Origin: Byssochlamys sp. IMV 00236
Lineage: Eukaryota; Ascomycota; Eurotiomycetes; Eurotiales; Thermoascaceae
Direction: 5' to 3'
Assembly (NCBI GenBank): GCA_001931875.2
Contig: MSJH02000260.1
Span: 1-17,065 of the forward strand
Length of the DNA stretch: 17,065 bases
The notes beneath the pieces are model-generated. The model did not search any database. It had not been told where the DNA came from and worked only from the letters and a program-made list of their open reading frames with translations. Shown piece after piece: positions 1 to 9,186 of the stretch. The first letter of the stretch is position 1; each line of letters begins with the position of its first letter. The position numbers and the translations under genes are program-made.

Positions 1-330
1 ACATCCGAAGTCCGACTGAAGTCAACTGAAATTGGGTTAGGCACGTCAAGCAATAAAGATTAATAAAAACAACAGCGACAGAAATAGATATTTTCCTATT
101 TTGTATTGCTGTTGTAACTGATATGTTACTGCTAATACATAACCAAAGAGATAAAAGTTGATATTTCGTATTGTTTATAGCAGGAGATAATGATGACGCC
201 AAAGACATTTTAAATTTCAATATGTGTATGTATATTGTCGAAGAAATGAAGAAGAAGAAAAGTACAATTTGAAATTCTTGATCTTGAAGTTGCTAAAATA
301 GTAGAAACAGGTAAAGCAATGTTTTCAGTA
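1..330 (+). pseudogene. Broken coding fragments at the left edge, family not recognised
   Basis: Three short coding-looking pieces lie in order on the + strand. Frame 1 is open from base 1 to a TAA at 61-63 (20 codons, containing SEVRLKSTEIG). Frame 3 is open from about 180 to a TGA at 270-272 and contains GDNDDAKDILNF and an acidic/basic tail. Frame 1 resumes at 271-327 (EILDLEVAKIVETGKAMFS) and runs into a donor-like GTAAGT at 328. The switch at about 270 looks like a one-base frameshift, and bases 64-180 look like noncoding insertion or decay. I infer a dead or broken gene whose start lies outside the window. The composition reads as protein, but I cannot name the family. An alternative is a live gene with introns I have misread. 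Confidence 0.35.
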
Positions 331-1450
331 AGTACATTGACATAATCGTGTCCCTATTTACTTGTGCATATACTTTACCTTCTTAGTGTACAGTTCAACT
401 TTATTAACATCCAACTTATCAGTACGCTTGTTCTATAATGTATCTAGCGCTACATTTTTTTTTGCCTTATTGAAAATAAAAATAGCAACGAGCTTTAGAT
501 ATATATAATGTAGTCGGACTGCAGATGCATCATTAGTGTCCTTTGGTTCGCATTTTTTGTATTATTTGTATACTCCGCGTTTTGTGCTTAAAATTATATG
601 TTTTGAAGCCAAGCATTGGTGGAAGAAACTTTCAGCAAATCCTCTCATTATGAATGGCATCTTTACAGCTTTTGCCTTTACATTGAGCCCTTCGATCAAG
701 CGACACCCCTCATAAGGATTAAATGGGTGAACCAGACATAGAAAAGCCTTTTTGATTGAATATCTAAAAAAAGGCTCTCTCTTTATCAAATACAATTATT
801 TAATACTAATACTGTTTTGGATGAGTTCAGTGGTAGATATTTTGGGACCTTAAATACACGCCAACTCCTATAAAAGCATCACTGTTACTTGTTTTTGCCA
901 ACCTAATAAAGCACAGATATGAGTCATAAGTAGTAGGGAGAAAAGGGTGCCATGTTACGACAGAAACAAGAAGGTTGAAGAAAATAAACCCTGTGTGATA
1001 TTCAATGGGCACAGACATGGTGTAACAAGAGCTATTTGAAAAGATCGTTTGCTTATTATGGCAATAGAAGCTTACGAAACAAGCCATTGTAACCCTGCAC
1101 TTTTTGAAAAACCTTAATGATATTCGCATCAATAGCATTTACACTCTGGAAATACGATATGAATCCAGTAAAAGGCATGATTAAACTAATAAATAACAAA
1201 GAGAGCGCACCTTGTTATCGCCATATAAAACCAAAGGTTCTTTTCCTTTTATCCACTATAATTTTTCTGTCTGTCTCTTAATCCTCTCTTTTTTTTTTTT
1301 TTTTTCTTTTCCAGATTGCAGCAAGTTCAAATAGTCAATTGAAGCTTATCACGCTTGTACTTTTGACGGAGCAAAATAAGCTATGAAGTGTACAACCTTG
1401 TTAGAATCGAACCATTATTGATGGTTACATTTATGAGCCTACGTTCTACT
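331..1450. other. Intergenic stretch with no supportable gene
   Basis: This AT-rich stretch has open frames of 77 codons (562-795) and 103 codons (827-1138) on the - strand. The first begins at TTG, not ATG. Neither shows a recognisable motif, they lie in different frames with stops between them, and the composition of the second (many Cys, Phe, Tyr, Ser) is what chance produces in AT-rich DNA. A run of 17 T at 1289-1305 is followed by CTTTTCCAG, which resembles a 3' splice site with no exon to join. I see no tRNA or other RNA gene here. Confidence 0.5.
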
Positions 1451-1458
1451 TTTAGTAA

Positions 1459-1492
1459 CCAATAAATCAATACTAAAAATCTGTATAAAAAG
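1459..1492 (+). promoter_or_regulatory. Core promoter of the pathogen-related-like gene (CCAAT and TATA boxes)
   Basis: A CCAAT pentamer lies at 1459-1463 and a textbook TATA box, TATAAAAAG, at 1484-1492. The TATA box is about 60-70 bases before the ATG at 1554. With normal spacing, transcription would start near 1510-1525 and give a short leader of about 30-45 nt. This is inferred from sequence and position only. Confidence 0.55.
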
Positions 1493-1553
1493 AGGACCAT
1501 TGAAATTATATTTTATTTTTCGCCACCCTCCTTTCCTTTACTCTTACATTAAC

Positions 1554-2540
1554 ATGACGCTTCCTGACTTTATGACCGATCCTAATGCTGTCCTCAAGGA
1601 CAAGGATCATCAATGGAGATATGGTCGTGTACCTGATTACAATAAAGTAAACAAGGCATTTGAAGAAGGTAACAATAATAGATATACATCCTGTTGGGTC
1701 AATCTATTCATGTTTAATAGAAAAAACCATGAACCATGCTGAAGGATCCCTTGAGTGGCTTGTTTCTAACTTGGTCAAGGTAATTAAGGAAAACAATTTC
1801 TAATAATAGGTTGTCTTATTCTCTTTGCATAGAATTGGGAAAAGGAAATGTCTTACAAGCTCAATGCTGATGAAATGCGTACTATTGACCGTAGTAAATA
1901 CAGATTTTCTGTCAATGGACAAAAGTGGCAAACTATTGATGAAATGCTTGAGGTATTATTTAAGATAGTCTAGTAAACAATTTATATAAATGTATAAAAA
2001 TATTCATAGATCGGTACTTACAACGCGCTCATCGGTGATTCTGAACTTTATAAAGCCAGTGAAATGGACTTTGCCGAGTCTCACAAACTCTTCAAGCGCG
2101 CTCTTCGTACCTTCTCTTGGGAAGTATTACAGGTTTATAGCGGTCCTCCAGTAGTTGCGTTCAAGTGGCGGTAAGCAAGATTAACTTTATTATATTCATT
2201 CATTGACTCCTTTTCTTTTTTTTTAGCCACTGGGGAACAATGACTGGTGATTTATCTGTAAAGATTGGCAACGGTAAGAAACTCGAGGCACCTGCTTCCA
2301 ACGAAGTCGTGGAAGCTGTTGGTGTTACTGTTGCAAAAGTAAATGACAAATTTGAAATTGAAGAGGTATGAATATTAATCTGTAATACATTCTATAATCT
2401 AATCATACTTGATTCAGCTCGAGACCTTTTACGACGCTAGCATCTTGATGAAGCAATTGGCCAAGAATAGAGCTGATAAGGAGCAATCTGACAGTGGTGC
2501 AACTGAGTGCCCTTTCATGTCTTTAAATAAATTAAGTTGA
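1554..2540 (+). CDS. Pathogen-related-protein-like, SnoaL/NTF2-like fold, 238 aa, six exons
   Basis: Exons by splice sites and frame are 1554-1668, 1721-1779, 1833-1952, 2010-2170, 2227-2365 and 2418-2540. All introns are GT-AG and 52-57 bp, and the joined frame is 717 bases without a stop. The start is the ATG that follows the TATA box at a sensible distance. The product resembles the barley-type plant pathogen-related protein from end to end. Near the N-terminus it has WRYGRVPDYNKVNKAFEEG..EGSLEWLV-type spacing. An IGTYNALIGD segment follows, then the strongly shared VYSGPPVVAFKWRHWGTMTG block around residues 135-155. These proteins belong to the SnoaL-like/NTF2-like superfamily, but neither substrate nor reaction is known. 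The C-terminal tail (about 25 residues, ending ECPFMSLNKLS) appears to be an extension beyond the plant proteins. No signal peptide or membrane segment is visible, so it is probably cytosolic. The homology call is firm; the function is unknown. Confidence 0.85.
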
Positions 2541-2585
2541 GTGCATTTTCCTGGTGAAAGTGTTCTCTATTGTATGACCAAATAT

Positions 2586-2591
2586 AATAAA
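2586..2591 (+). terminator. Poly(A) signal of the pathogen-related-like gene
   Basis: AATAAA lies 46 bases after the stop codon of the six-exon gene, a normal place for a fungal polyadenylation signal. T-rich sequence follows at about 2623-2637. Confidence 0.5.
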
Positions 2592-2951
2592 GCGGAATTA
2601 TTATCCATATTCGAACAGTTCCATTTTTTTTTTTTTCTATTTTGATCGTATTCAGTAGATAATGCCTTGTTTATGAGTGTATTATTCTTAATAATACTTG
2701 TAATATAAAAGGGAGTATATGGTTGGAAAAGAGATTACCGGAGAAAATGTACCATTTGTGATACCTGTAGCCTAGCGTTGAGGATTTTTAACATAAACTA
2801 CACTTGAAAGATGAAGGTTTTAGGTTTCTATTTTTACGTATTTTACACAGCTTTGCGATAGCTTTAGTATACTCTCCCTTTTCCATTTTGTTGCAGAAAT
2901 CTTTCCAGGTTTCTCGCCTGCGCTGATGGATCATTCTGCGTGAGGCAAGAT

Positions 2952-3580
2952 ACACTTTTTTCAGAAATTATTGGCACACTCTTTGCAAATAGATTTCTCA
3001 CTTTTTACTTGACTTTTATACATTCAAAGCGGAAATGAGCGTACGTTTTTTCTACGAAAATGGGAAAGGTAAAGTTGTAGATGAAAGTGGAAATGAGAAT
3101 TTTGAGATGGATATTGATACTGAAGCATATCCCATCGATTATATCACCAATTATGATGAGCGTTTGGACTGTAAACCCCCTGAAAAAATAAAAGGAAAAC
3201 CTCACAATGAAAAACGAAACCTACATGAGAAGCCCGATAAAAAAGATGAAAATAAAGTTCGTTCATACGGGAAACATGGTGATTCTGTCAAAGAACAACT
3301 TTTTTTCTTAGTTTACGAGAAAGCTATGACTCCAGGGCAAGCAGCAAAGCAGCTGGGGGTCAATCGGCGTACGGCTTACAACTGGGTTAAAAAGGACCAG
3401 GAAAACCCATCAGATATCCTAGAGCTAAATAATGGAAAAAAAGTGAGCCGTCCTTCGATTTTGAACGAAGAGCATAAAAGGCACCTTATCAGCTTTTATG
3501 ATGACAACCCATCTGCTATAGTTGACCAAGCCATGGATAGTCTGACTAGTGAATTTGATCTGACAATGGATGTCGAATAA
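2952..3580 (+). mobile_element. Truncated Tc1/mariner-type element, copy 1 (leader plus DNA-binding part)
   Basis: Bases 2952-3580 match the reverse strand of 10790-11450. The shared leader includes CTTTTTTCAGAAATTATTGG and TTTCTCACTTTTTACTTGAC just before the ATG at 3035. Similarity between the copies stops within about 20 bases of the stop codon of this copy, so everything that would encode the catalytic DDE core is missing here. I could not identify terminal inverted repeats or a TA duplication, so the true element ends are unknown. Confidence 0.6.
3035..3580 (+). CDS. Helix-turn-helix N-terminus of a Tc1/mariner-type transposase, 181 aa, truncated
   Basis: The single uninterrupted ORF starts at ATG 3035 behind a leader that is conserved with copy 2. 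Residues 1-80 are polar and acidic/basic with no clear fold. Residues 84-120 form a helix-turn-helix; the key stretch is EKAMTPGQAAKQLGVNRRTA, then YNWVKK. Residues 138-174 (SRPSILNEEHKRHLISFYDD, then AIVDQAMDSLTSEF) look like the second, paired-type DNA-binding subdomain seen in fungal Tc1/mariner transposases. A full-length enzyme would continue for some 200 or more residues with the DDE catalytic domain; here a TAA ends the protein right after the DNA-binding part, so it cannot transpose on its own. It may be a recently truncated relic, a free DNA-binding protein able to act on related elements, or a domesticated regulator. The open frame beside a decayed sibling is suggestive but not proof of selection. 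Confidence 0.6.
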   Translation: MSVRFFYENGKGKVVDESGNENFEMDIDTEAYPIDYITNYDERLDCKPPEKIKGKPHNEKRNLHEKPDKKDENKVRSYGKHGDSVKEQLFFLVYEKAMTPGQAAKQLGVNRRTAYNWVKKDQENPSDILELNNGKKVSRPSILNEEHKRHLISFYDDNPSAIVDQAMDSLTSEFDLTMDVE

Positions 3581-3966
3581 GGAACCGTCGATCTGAGGGT
3601 AGGAGCACTGACGTTCAAATGGTTATTGTAACGGCACCCTAAGGTTGGACTCATATGTGATTGGACACATACAGAAGAATAAGATCCCGTGTAGTTCTCT
3701 GTTTCTTTGGTGCGGGTATCTCAACAATTTGGAAATACCACTGGTGTTGCGTGTTCGATGACACTCCGTGGTATACCACTGCAGTCGTCAACAGTTTCGA
3801 CTTGGAACATAGCGGATTCCTGTCGACGTTGCCTTTTGAACGGAAGATATCTTCCACTGTAGACACATAATATATTTTAAAAAAATGTTGAATAAAGTCC
3901 ACACTTTCATACAAAAAAAAATATTAAAGTGTTTTTATTTATTCAATAAAAATGATAAAGGATATA
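3581..3966. other. Scrambled spacer after the truncated transposase
   Basis: No normal gene is visible. The - strand is open for 87 codons (3651-3914) and the + strand for 69 codons (3661-3870, starting at TTG). In the - reading, the pieces RSKGN, then KSKLLTTAVVYHGVSS, then EIPAPKKQRTTR follow the order of the region between the first and second catalytic residues of Mucorales Tc1/mariner enzymes. The match is weak and the orientation opposite to the ORF just upstream. The right end (about 3910-3966) is AT-rich and should contain the 3' UTR of the membrane-protein gene transcribed from the other strand. Confidence 0.3.
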
Positions 3967-6381
3967 CTATCTGCTTCCATTCAAATATCTGTCGCGTTCC
4001 ATTTCAGCTGGTGTCATCATCTTTTCACTTGCCATCCATGGAATCACTCCGCGATTCTTTTTATCTTTTCTCATCGTACTAAAGAACCCTCTTTTATCTT
4101 CCACGATATCAGACTCCTTTTCTGTGTCCATAGTCTGGATGACAGAGAGTCGTGAAGCTCCATTCTTTTGTGCTCTTCCGTTCCATGTAGACGAGGGATA
4201 CCCGCCGCTGATCCTGACAGCTGTTGTTACGCTCGTGCCTCCACTGCTTTGTCTACTGTGATCACGACTTTGTTCTGCATTCATTGAAGAAAAGCGATCA
4301 GCAAGGAAAGATGATTCATCACCAAATGAAGAAGCCAACACCTTGTTACTGCCATTCATGCCTATCGAGAGACGCTGTTGTTGATTCATTGGATTTTGAC
4401 GTATCTGGATGTGATCCATCTCATCGTCTGGAATGACCGTGCGTACAGTAGAAGACGAGAAAGACACGACAGGATCAGGTGCCTGGAGTGGTTCATCTTG
4501 TGGGCGACTGGTAGATGAGGATCGCTTTGCTTGTTGTGCCAATAGTGACTTTGTTAAAAGCGTTTGTCGAGGAGAGATGAACTTGTTTGCTCCTAATTGT
4601 TGTATATAAGCCACATCTGTCTCATGATCTGTATTGCTCACTTGTGTTGAATGAATCGTTTCTTTATGGTACGATACCCCCTGTGCTGCAGGTTCTACTC
4701 CTTGCTTTGATGAAAACGATCTGGATTGCTTCAGGATAATATCGTCTGCTTCTACCTTTTGCGATGATTCATCTATACTATGCCTTGTGTTGGTTAAACG
4801 TGATTTCGAGGGTGACTCAGGGACAAGCCTGTGTGAATAACTCTTTCTTCTACTGTTCTGACTTTCGACAGGTGCGATTGGCTGTTGTGATAAACCATGC
4901 TCAACATCGATTTCCATCTTTTGACTATCACTTGGTGATACTTTATTGATGTTGGTCAGGGATGAAGATTGATCAAACAAGCCTCTGATTGATTTATTGA
5001 CACCTTGTGTGGCATTGGCCGTCAGTGTCTTTAATGTGTTTCTACCAAGAGTACCGCGCTTTGCAGAGTTGTTACGTGAGACGGCTCCATCTGATTTGCT
5101 TTTATCAGGCTCTGGCACAAAGAGAGCACCCGTGCCTTTCGATATAGTACCGTTAAGTGCAAATACTGAATCGTTGAGAGAGGCTCTATACTGGCTGACG
5201 GATAACGATGATTCAGAATTTTTCATGCCATTCGTACGAATTTCAGGAACACCATTGCTACTCTCGCCACCTTCCCACCATTTTGAGATATCGAGGGCAT
5301 TAGCCACTGGCTTCCGATCATTTTTGCTAAGGGTGCCTGGTAAAGGATCGGATTCAGGCGGAAGGTCTTCACCTTGGAACAAACTATTTTGGCGCATAAA
5401 ACGCCTTACTGATCCTGAGCTAATTGTCACATGCTCATTAGCGTCAGGAGAGCGAATGGATCGAACAGTTGCATATTTAGACGTCTCTTGCTTGGGAGGA
5501 GTTACTACATCATCAGGTAAATCAGGATGTATGACCATAGAGCGGGACTTCGCCTTTTTTGAAGCACTACGTATGACGCGCTTTGCTGCCGCTGTCGGTT
5601 CTTCATCCTGTTGGACGTCCTCTATCTGTGGGATCTTGCTGGCCTTAGGCATCCCTATTTGCGTTCTTTCATTGTTGACTGCGACGATGGACTGACGTGA
5701 GTATTCTTTTGTTCCATCCGTAAACATTTTTTGAGCAGGCACTGCTTTTATACCGCTGGCACTAGTTGGCTTTCGGATGGATTGATAAAGTGACCTTCTG
5801 ATAGTAGATGCCTTTCGTTGGATGTTTGAAGCCGCATTAGAGATTGAGTCTAGGTCGATCGATATGAAGACACTGTGCATGCTCTGACGTTTCATGCCAT
5901 CTGTCTTACCGTGTACATACAAATCATATAGATCACAGTTAGAGCCATCGAGTTCCATTTTGTCTGCAAAGAATGAGGTAGAAGGGGGAGGGAGTGGCAA
6001 TGAGATCTTGATCTCCTGAAGTGGTTCAGGAGGGCCGTCTTCTAGTTCTTCTTCTTGTGGCTCTGGTCTTGCTAAAGTGGCGGAGTTTGTTGGTTGCATA
6101 GGTGATGATGATCTCGTCGGTTTCTCGGTATCATGAGTATCTATTTTTGCCAACTGTTTTGACTGCTGCTTTTGCTGATGTGCTGTCACCAGTGTCTCCA
6201 ATGATTCCACAGATGGTTTTTTATTAAAGTTTCTATTTGACATACGGCTCCTTCTGATGAATCGTCGAACGAAAATAGTGATGAATACAATCAACATAAT
6301 GGCAAGTATGGAAATGACGACTACTGTCCATACAGGTGCTGCAGATACAATGGCTCCATTGAATTGTCCTTGAGGGTCCAT
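3967..6381 (-). CDS. Single-pass membrane protein with long disordered cytosolic tail, 804 aa, unknown family
   Basis: The ORF is a single exon with no intron, unlike its neighbours. The start ATG (6379-6381) is chosen because a membrane segment follows directly. Residues 1-16 are short and uncharged apart from D2; residues 17-38 (from VWTVVVISILAIML to ITIFV) are one hydrophobic helix; residues 39-44 (RRFIRR) are a strong stop-transfer cluster. By the positive-inside rule the N-terminus faces out and about 760 residues lie in the cytosol. The tail is Ser/Thr/Gln/Asn-rich with no recognisable domain. It carries many basophilic kinase-type sites (KRQS, QRKAS, IRRS, SRQS, RRFMRQNS, RRKS, RLS). 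A few ordered-looking islands occur, such as CDLYDLYVHGK (about 149-159), ISKWWEGG, and the extreme C-terminus GVIPWMASEKMMTPAEMERD. I do not recognise the family. A plasma-membrane or ER scaffold controlled by phosphorylation is a guess. The ORF is certainly coding, given its length and consistent composition. Confidence 0.8.
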   Translation of the reverse strand: MDPQGQFNGAIVSAAPVWTVVVISILAIMLIVFITIFVRRFIRRSRMSNRNFNKKPSVESLETLVTAHQQKQQSKQLAKIDTHDTEKPTRSSSPMQPTNSATLARPEPQEEELEDGPPEPLQEIKISLPLPPPSTSFFADKMELDGSNCDLYDLYVHGKTDGMKRQSMHSVFISIDLDSISNAASNIQRKASTIRRSLYQSIRKPTSASGIKAVPAQKMFTDGTKEYSRQSIVAVNNERTQIGMPKASKIPQIEDVQQDEEPTAAAKRVIRSASKKAKSRSMVIHPDLPDDVVTPPKQETSKYATVRSIRSPDANEHVTISSGSVRRFMRQNSLFQGEDLPPESDPLPGTLSKNDRKPVANALDISKWWEGGESSNGVPEIRTNGMKNSESSLSVSQYRASLNDSVFALNGTISKGTGALFVPEPDKSKSDGAVSRNNSAKRGTLGRNTLKTLTANATQGVNKSIRGLFDQSSSLTNINKVSPSDSQKMEIDVEHGLSQQPIAPVESQNSRRKSYSHRLVPESPSKSRLTNTRHSIDESSQKVEADDIILKQSRSFSSKQGVEPAAQGVSYHKETIHSTQVSNTDHETDVAYIQQLGANKFISPRQTLLTKSLLAQQAKRSSSTSRPQDEPLQAPDPVVSFSSSTVRTVIPDDEMDHIQIRQNPMNQQQRLSIGMNGSNKVLASSFGDESSFLADRFSSMNAEQSRDHSRQSSGGTSVTTAVRISGGYPSSTWNGRAQKNGASRLSVIQTMDTEKESDIVEDKRGFFSTMRKDKKNRGVIPWMASEKMMTPAEMERDRYLNGSR

Positions 6382-6943
6382 GGGCTTGAATGGTTATATT
6401 AAATGAAACAGGATATGGATTATAAAGTGTAGCTTACTTTTAATAAGAATTAGGTAAAGATTAATAAGGATAAAAGGGAAAAAAAAAAAGAGAGTTACGG
6501 AAATAAAAAGCAAGTGATAGATGAGCCTCAAGACTATTCATCACGCGGGCTGTTTACAAACTATAAGCTAAAGGGGAGTAAATAGGAGATTATCCTAGGA
6601 GATCGAGGAGTACGGGGGATGATGGGCGGAAATAAGGGAGAACTTTTTTTTTATTGTAAAGAAGTAGTTAAGCTTAAAATAAGGAGAGGAGCAATTATAA
6701 ATATACCCATCTTACTCACTTGCTCTCTCTCTCTCTTTTTCTTATTTTACGAATTCAATTTATGCAATTCATTACTTGATACAACAGTCAAGTTTAATTG
6801 TTTTTGCCAATTGTTGTAATGCGGCATTTGAAATAAGAAGATCAGGGCGTCAGTTTGTTAATAATGAAAATGTATGCAAGACCGGTTACATTAGGTTACA
6901 TTGCTGTTGAAGCAAGGTTACTTAAAAATATAAAAGAAAACAT
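6382..6943 (-). promoter_or_regulatory. Spacer between two - strand genes: promoter of the membrane protein, 3' UTR of NOP4
   Basis: Both flanking genes are transcribed leftward, so this 562-bp gap holds the 3' UTR of the NOP4 gene at its right side and the promoter and leader of the membrane-protein gene at its left. Visible features are a 10-base run of A with purine-rich flanks (about 6479-6495; pyrimidine-rich on the coding strand) and a (CT)n/T tract at 6721-6741. Short + strand frames of 66 and 116 codons here lack any recognisable motif or are shadows of NOP4. No RNA gene was seen. Confidence 0.45.
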
Positions 6944-9186
6944 TTATTTTCTCTTTTTAAAAGCCTTTTTAGGTTTATGCTTGCCGGCTATACTCTTTTC
7001 CTCTTCTCTGGGTCTCTTCTTGCCAATCATAGGCTCATCTTTAGTCATACCTTGTGGTCTTTTACCTCTTCTCTCTACCACATCTTTGTTCTCCAGTGAA
7101 AATTCAACAATAAGTCTCTTTCCTTTAAAAACATCTGGATTGTTATTCAGGTATCTTAGAGAAGCAAGTGCGTGTGCATGTGTCGTAAATTCCAAAAAGC
7201 CATAACCTTTTGAACGAAGCTTGTTTGTTGTAGTGTCTATTCTATCTTTACTTCGGACAATCTTTGCTTGTTTAACACGAGGCAGGTATTGCCATCCTTC
7301 TTGTTTTTCTTCTTTTGAGAGATCTTCGCGAAGGCCAGCCTTTACTTCATTCTTAAACTTTTGAACACTGCTGACACCAAGTGCCTTGAGGTCCTTGTCA
7401 TCCACCTTTATAGGTAAGTTACGAATCGAAAGACGAGTCTTGGATATATACAAAGATGGATTATTACTGACAAGCTTCTTTCTGCTAGAGAAAGACATTT
7501 GACGTTTTGTTAATTCTGATGGTGTTAATGTTTCAGCAGCAGGTGTTCCAGGGAAGATGACACCTTCACGCATGAGATACAGATTACGTTTATCTTCCTT
7601 TCTTTTTTGTGATAAATTGTCGTCCTTGATCTGCTTGGCTTGTTCACGATCCACGGCTAACGTAACATCTAACACTCGTCCATGGAGTGTGAACTTGGCA
7701 CCATCGCCTGATGTTGACTCGGGTGTGATGATACTCTTGAACATCAGTCCCTTCTTCTTCTTTTCACGCTTAGAGAGTAAATCCTTCATTGCTTCTGCAT
7801 CATTTGTTTCATCCTTTTGAGACAAATTACGAAGAGCTTGTGCTGCCTCTAAACATTTATCAGCATCTTCTTTCTTTTTCATACAAACAAAGCCTGTTCC
7901 ACGCGATAACTTAGTTTCTGGGTCTCTTGTAATTTTGGCGTACACAACTGGTCCCCAGTTTTCTTGAAACCTAGTGAGAGGTGATTAATTTCTTGTTAAA
8001 TAAAGAGCTACGATGAACTTACAATTGCTTCAAATCTTCTTCGGTTGACTCAAACAAGAGATTACGAATGAACAATGTTCGGCCTTCAGCAGGAGTTGGG
8101 CCCTTAGGCTTACTTGACTTCTTTGTTTCTTTTTTAGTCTTTGTTTTTCCTTCTTCATCTGAGCTGTCATCATCTTCTTCTTCACTTTCATCTTCGTCAT
8201 TCTCACTGTCCTCGGTGTCGGCCTCGCCTTCTTCTTCACTTTCAGCGTCCATTTCTTCGTCTTGATCAACTTCTTCATCGCTTTCTTCATCAGAGTCGCT
8301 TTCATCTTCATCTTCGTTATCTTCCATTTCTGCGTCACTCTCTTCGCCGCTTTGATCTTCACTTTCATCATCTTTATCTTGCTCTTCCATCTTCACATCC
8401 TTATCAACTGACTGCTCTGTCTCAGTCTGTTTTGCTTCGCTTTCTTCGTACATGCGCTTAGGAAGAGACCAATCGACAGCAATTGTTCTACCATGATGTT
8501 GAGTTGCATTTAATGCATCCATAGCCTACACATACACAAAGTTAGACTATGTTTCTTCTTTTATAGGACTAACCTACCGCTTTGGCTTCATCTATTTTTT
8601 CAAACTGTACAAAGGCAAATCCACGAAGGGGACCTCCTTCCCATTTACGAGGAAGCTTGACATCATGTACATTACCATGCGCACTGAACAATTTCTTTAA
8701 ATCAGCTTCTCTATATTTCCAGGGCAAATTACGAACGATCAAACGGGCATTGACGTCAAATTGAGTATCCTGAGCTGGCGTGGCTTTCTTCTTTTGTTCA
8801 GGAACCTCTTCTTTTTTCTTTGCTTCTTCATGAGCAGCAGTCTCTGACTTACGTTTGGCAAACTCGACTCTTAACTTTCTTCCTTTAAATTTCGTATTGT
8901 TCAGTTTTGTGATTGCTGTCTGAGCGTCTTCTTCCATCGCATAGTGAACATAACCAAATCCTTTGTTTTTCACCGGTTTCTTCTCTTCTTCCTTTTGCTG
9001 TTCATCTTCTTTACGTTCTGTAACAACAAACGCCTTTCGAACAGGACCAATCTCGCCAAACAATTGTTCCAGATCTTCGTTTGTAGCATCATAAGGAAGT
9101 CCTCTTACAAATAATGTCAGCTTCGCATGAGATTCTACTTGTGCCTTGGTTTCTACAGTGTTTTCAACTTTCTCTTCGTCAGCCAT
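6944..9186 (-). CDS. NOP4: NOP4/RBM28-type nucleolar protein with four RRMs, 712 aa, three exons
   Basis: Exons in transcription order are 9186-8578, 8525-8023 and 7970-6944. Both introns are exactly 52 bp and GT-AG, and the joined frame is 2139 bases. The start is the ATG at 9184-9186 (MADEEK); the open frame extends upstream only to a TTG. RRM1 spans about residues 22-112 (RNP2 LFVRGL at 25-30, RNP1 KGFGYVHY at 75-82). RRM2 spans about 147-225 (LIVRNL, RGFAFVQF) and is split by intron 1. An acidic Glu/Asp/Ser tract covers about 230-330. RRM3 (LFIRNL..GTGFVCM) is split by intron 2 and has a long insert. RRM4 (LSIRNL..KGYGFLEF) follows, and the C-terminus is Lys/Arg-rich (KKRPREEE..KPKKAFKKRK), typical of nucleolar targeting. 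Yeast Nop4 (Nop77) and animal RBM28 have the same four-RRM plan and similar length (about 685-760 aa). They act in the nucleolus on 27S pre-rRNA during 60S subunit assembly. Fit to the family is strong. Confidence 0.93.

Noticed and set aside
562..1138. Two - strand open frames of 77 and 103 codons
   Set aside because: They are in different frames, the first begins at TTG, no plausible intron joins them, and neither shows a known motif.
1289..1313. Strong 3' splice-site look-alike (T17 then CTTTTCCAG)
   Set aside because: No upstream exon or donor could be tied to it, and the next gene has its own TATA box downstream at 1484. A 5'-UTR intron of a longer transcript cannot be excluded.
4997..5695. 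Open frame of 232 codons on the + strand
   Set aside because: It lies entirely inside the 804-codon membrane-protein gene on the other strand and has no motif; it is a shadow.
8030..8461. Several long frames on both strands over the acidic tract of NOP4
   Set aside because: The Glu/Asp/Ser codon repeats (GAA, GAT, TCT) give open Ser/Leu/His- or Lys/Met-rich frames in other readings. The proteins are low complexity and the RRM frame explains the sequence.
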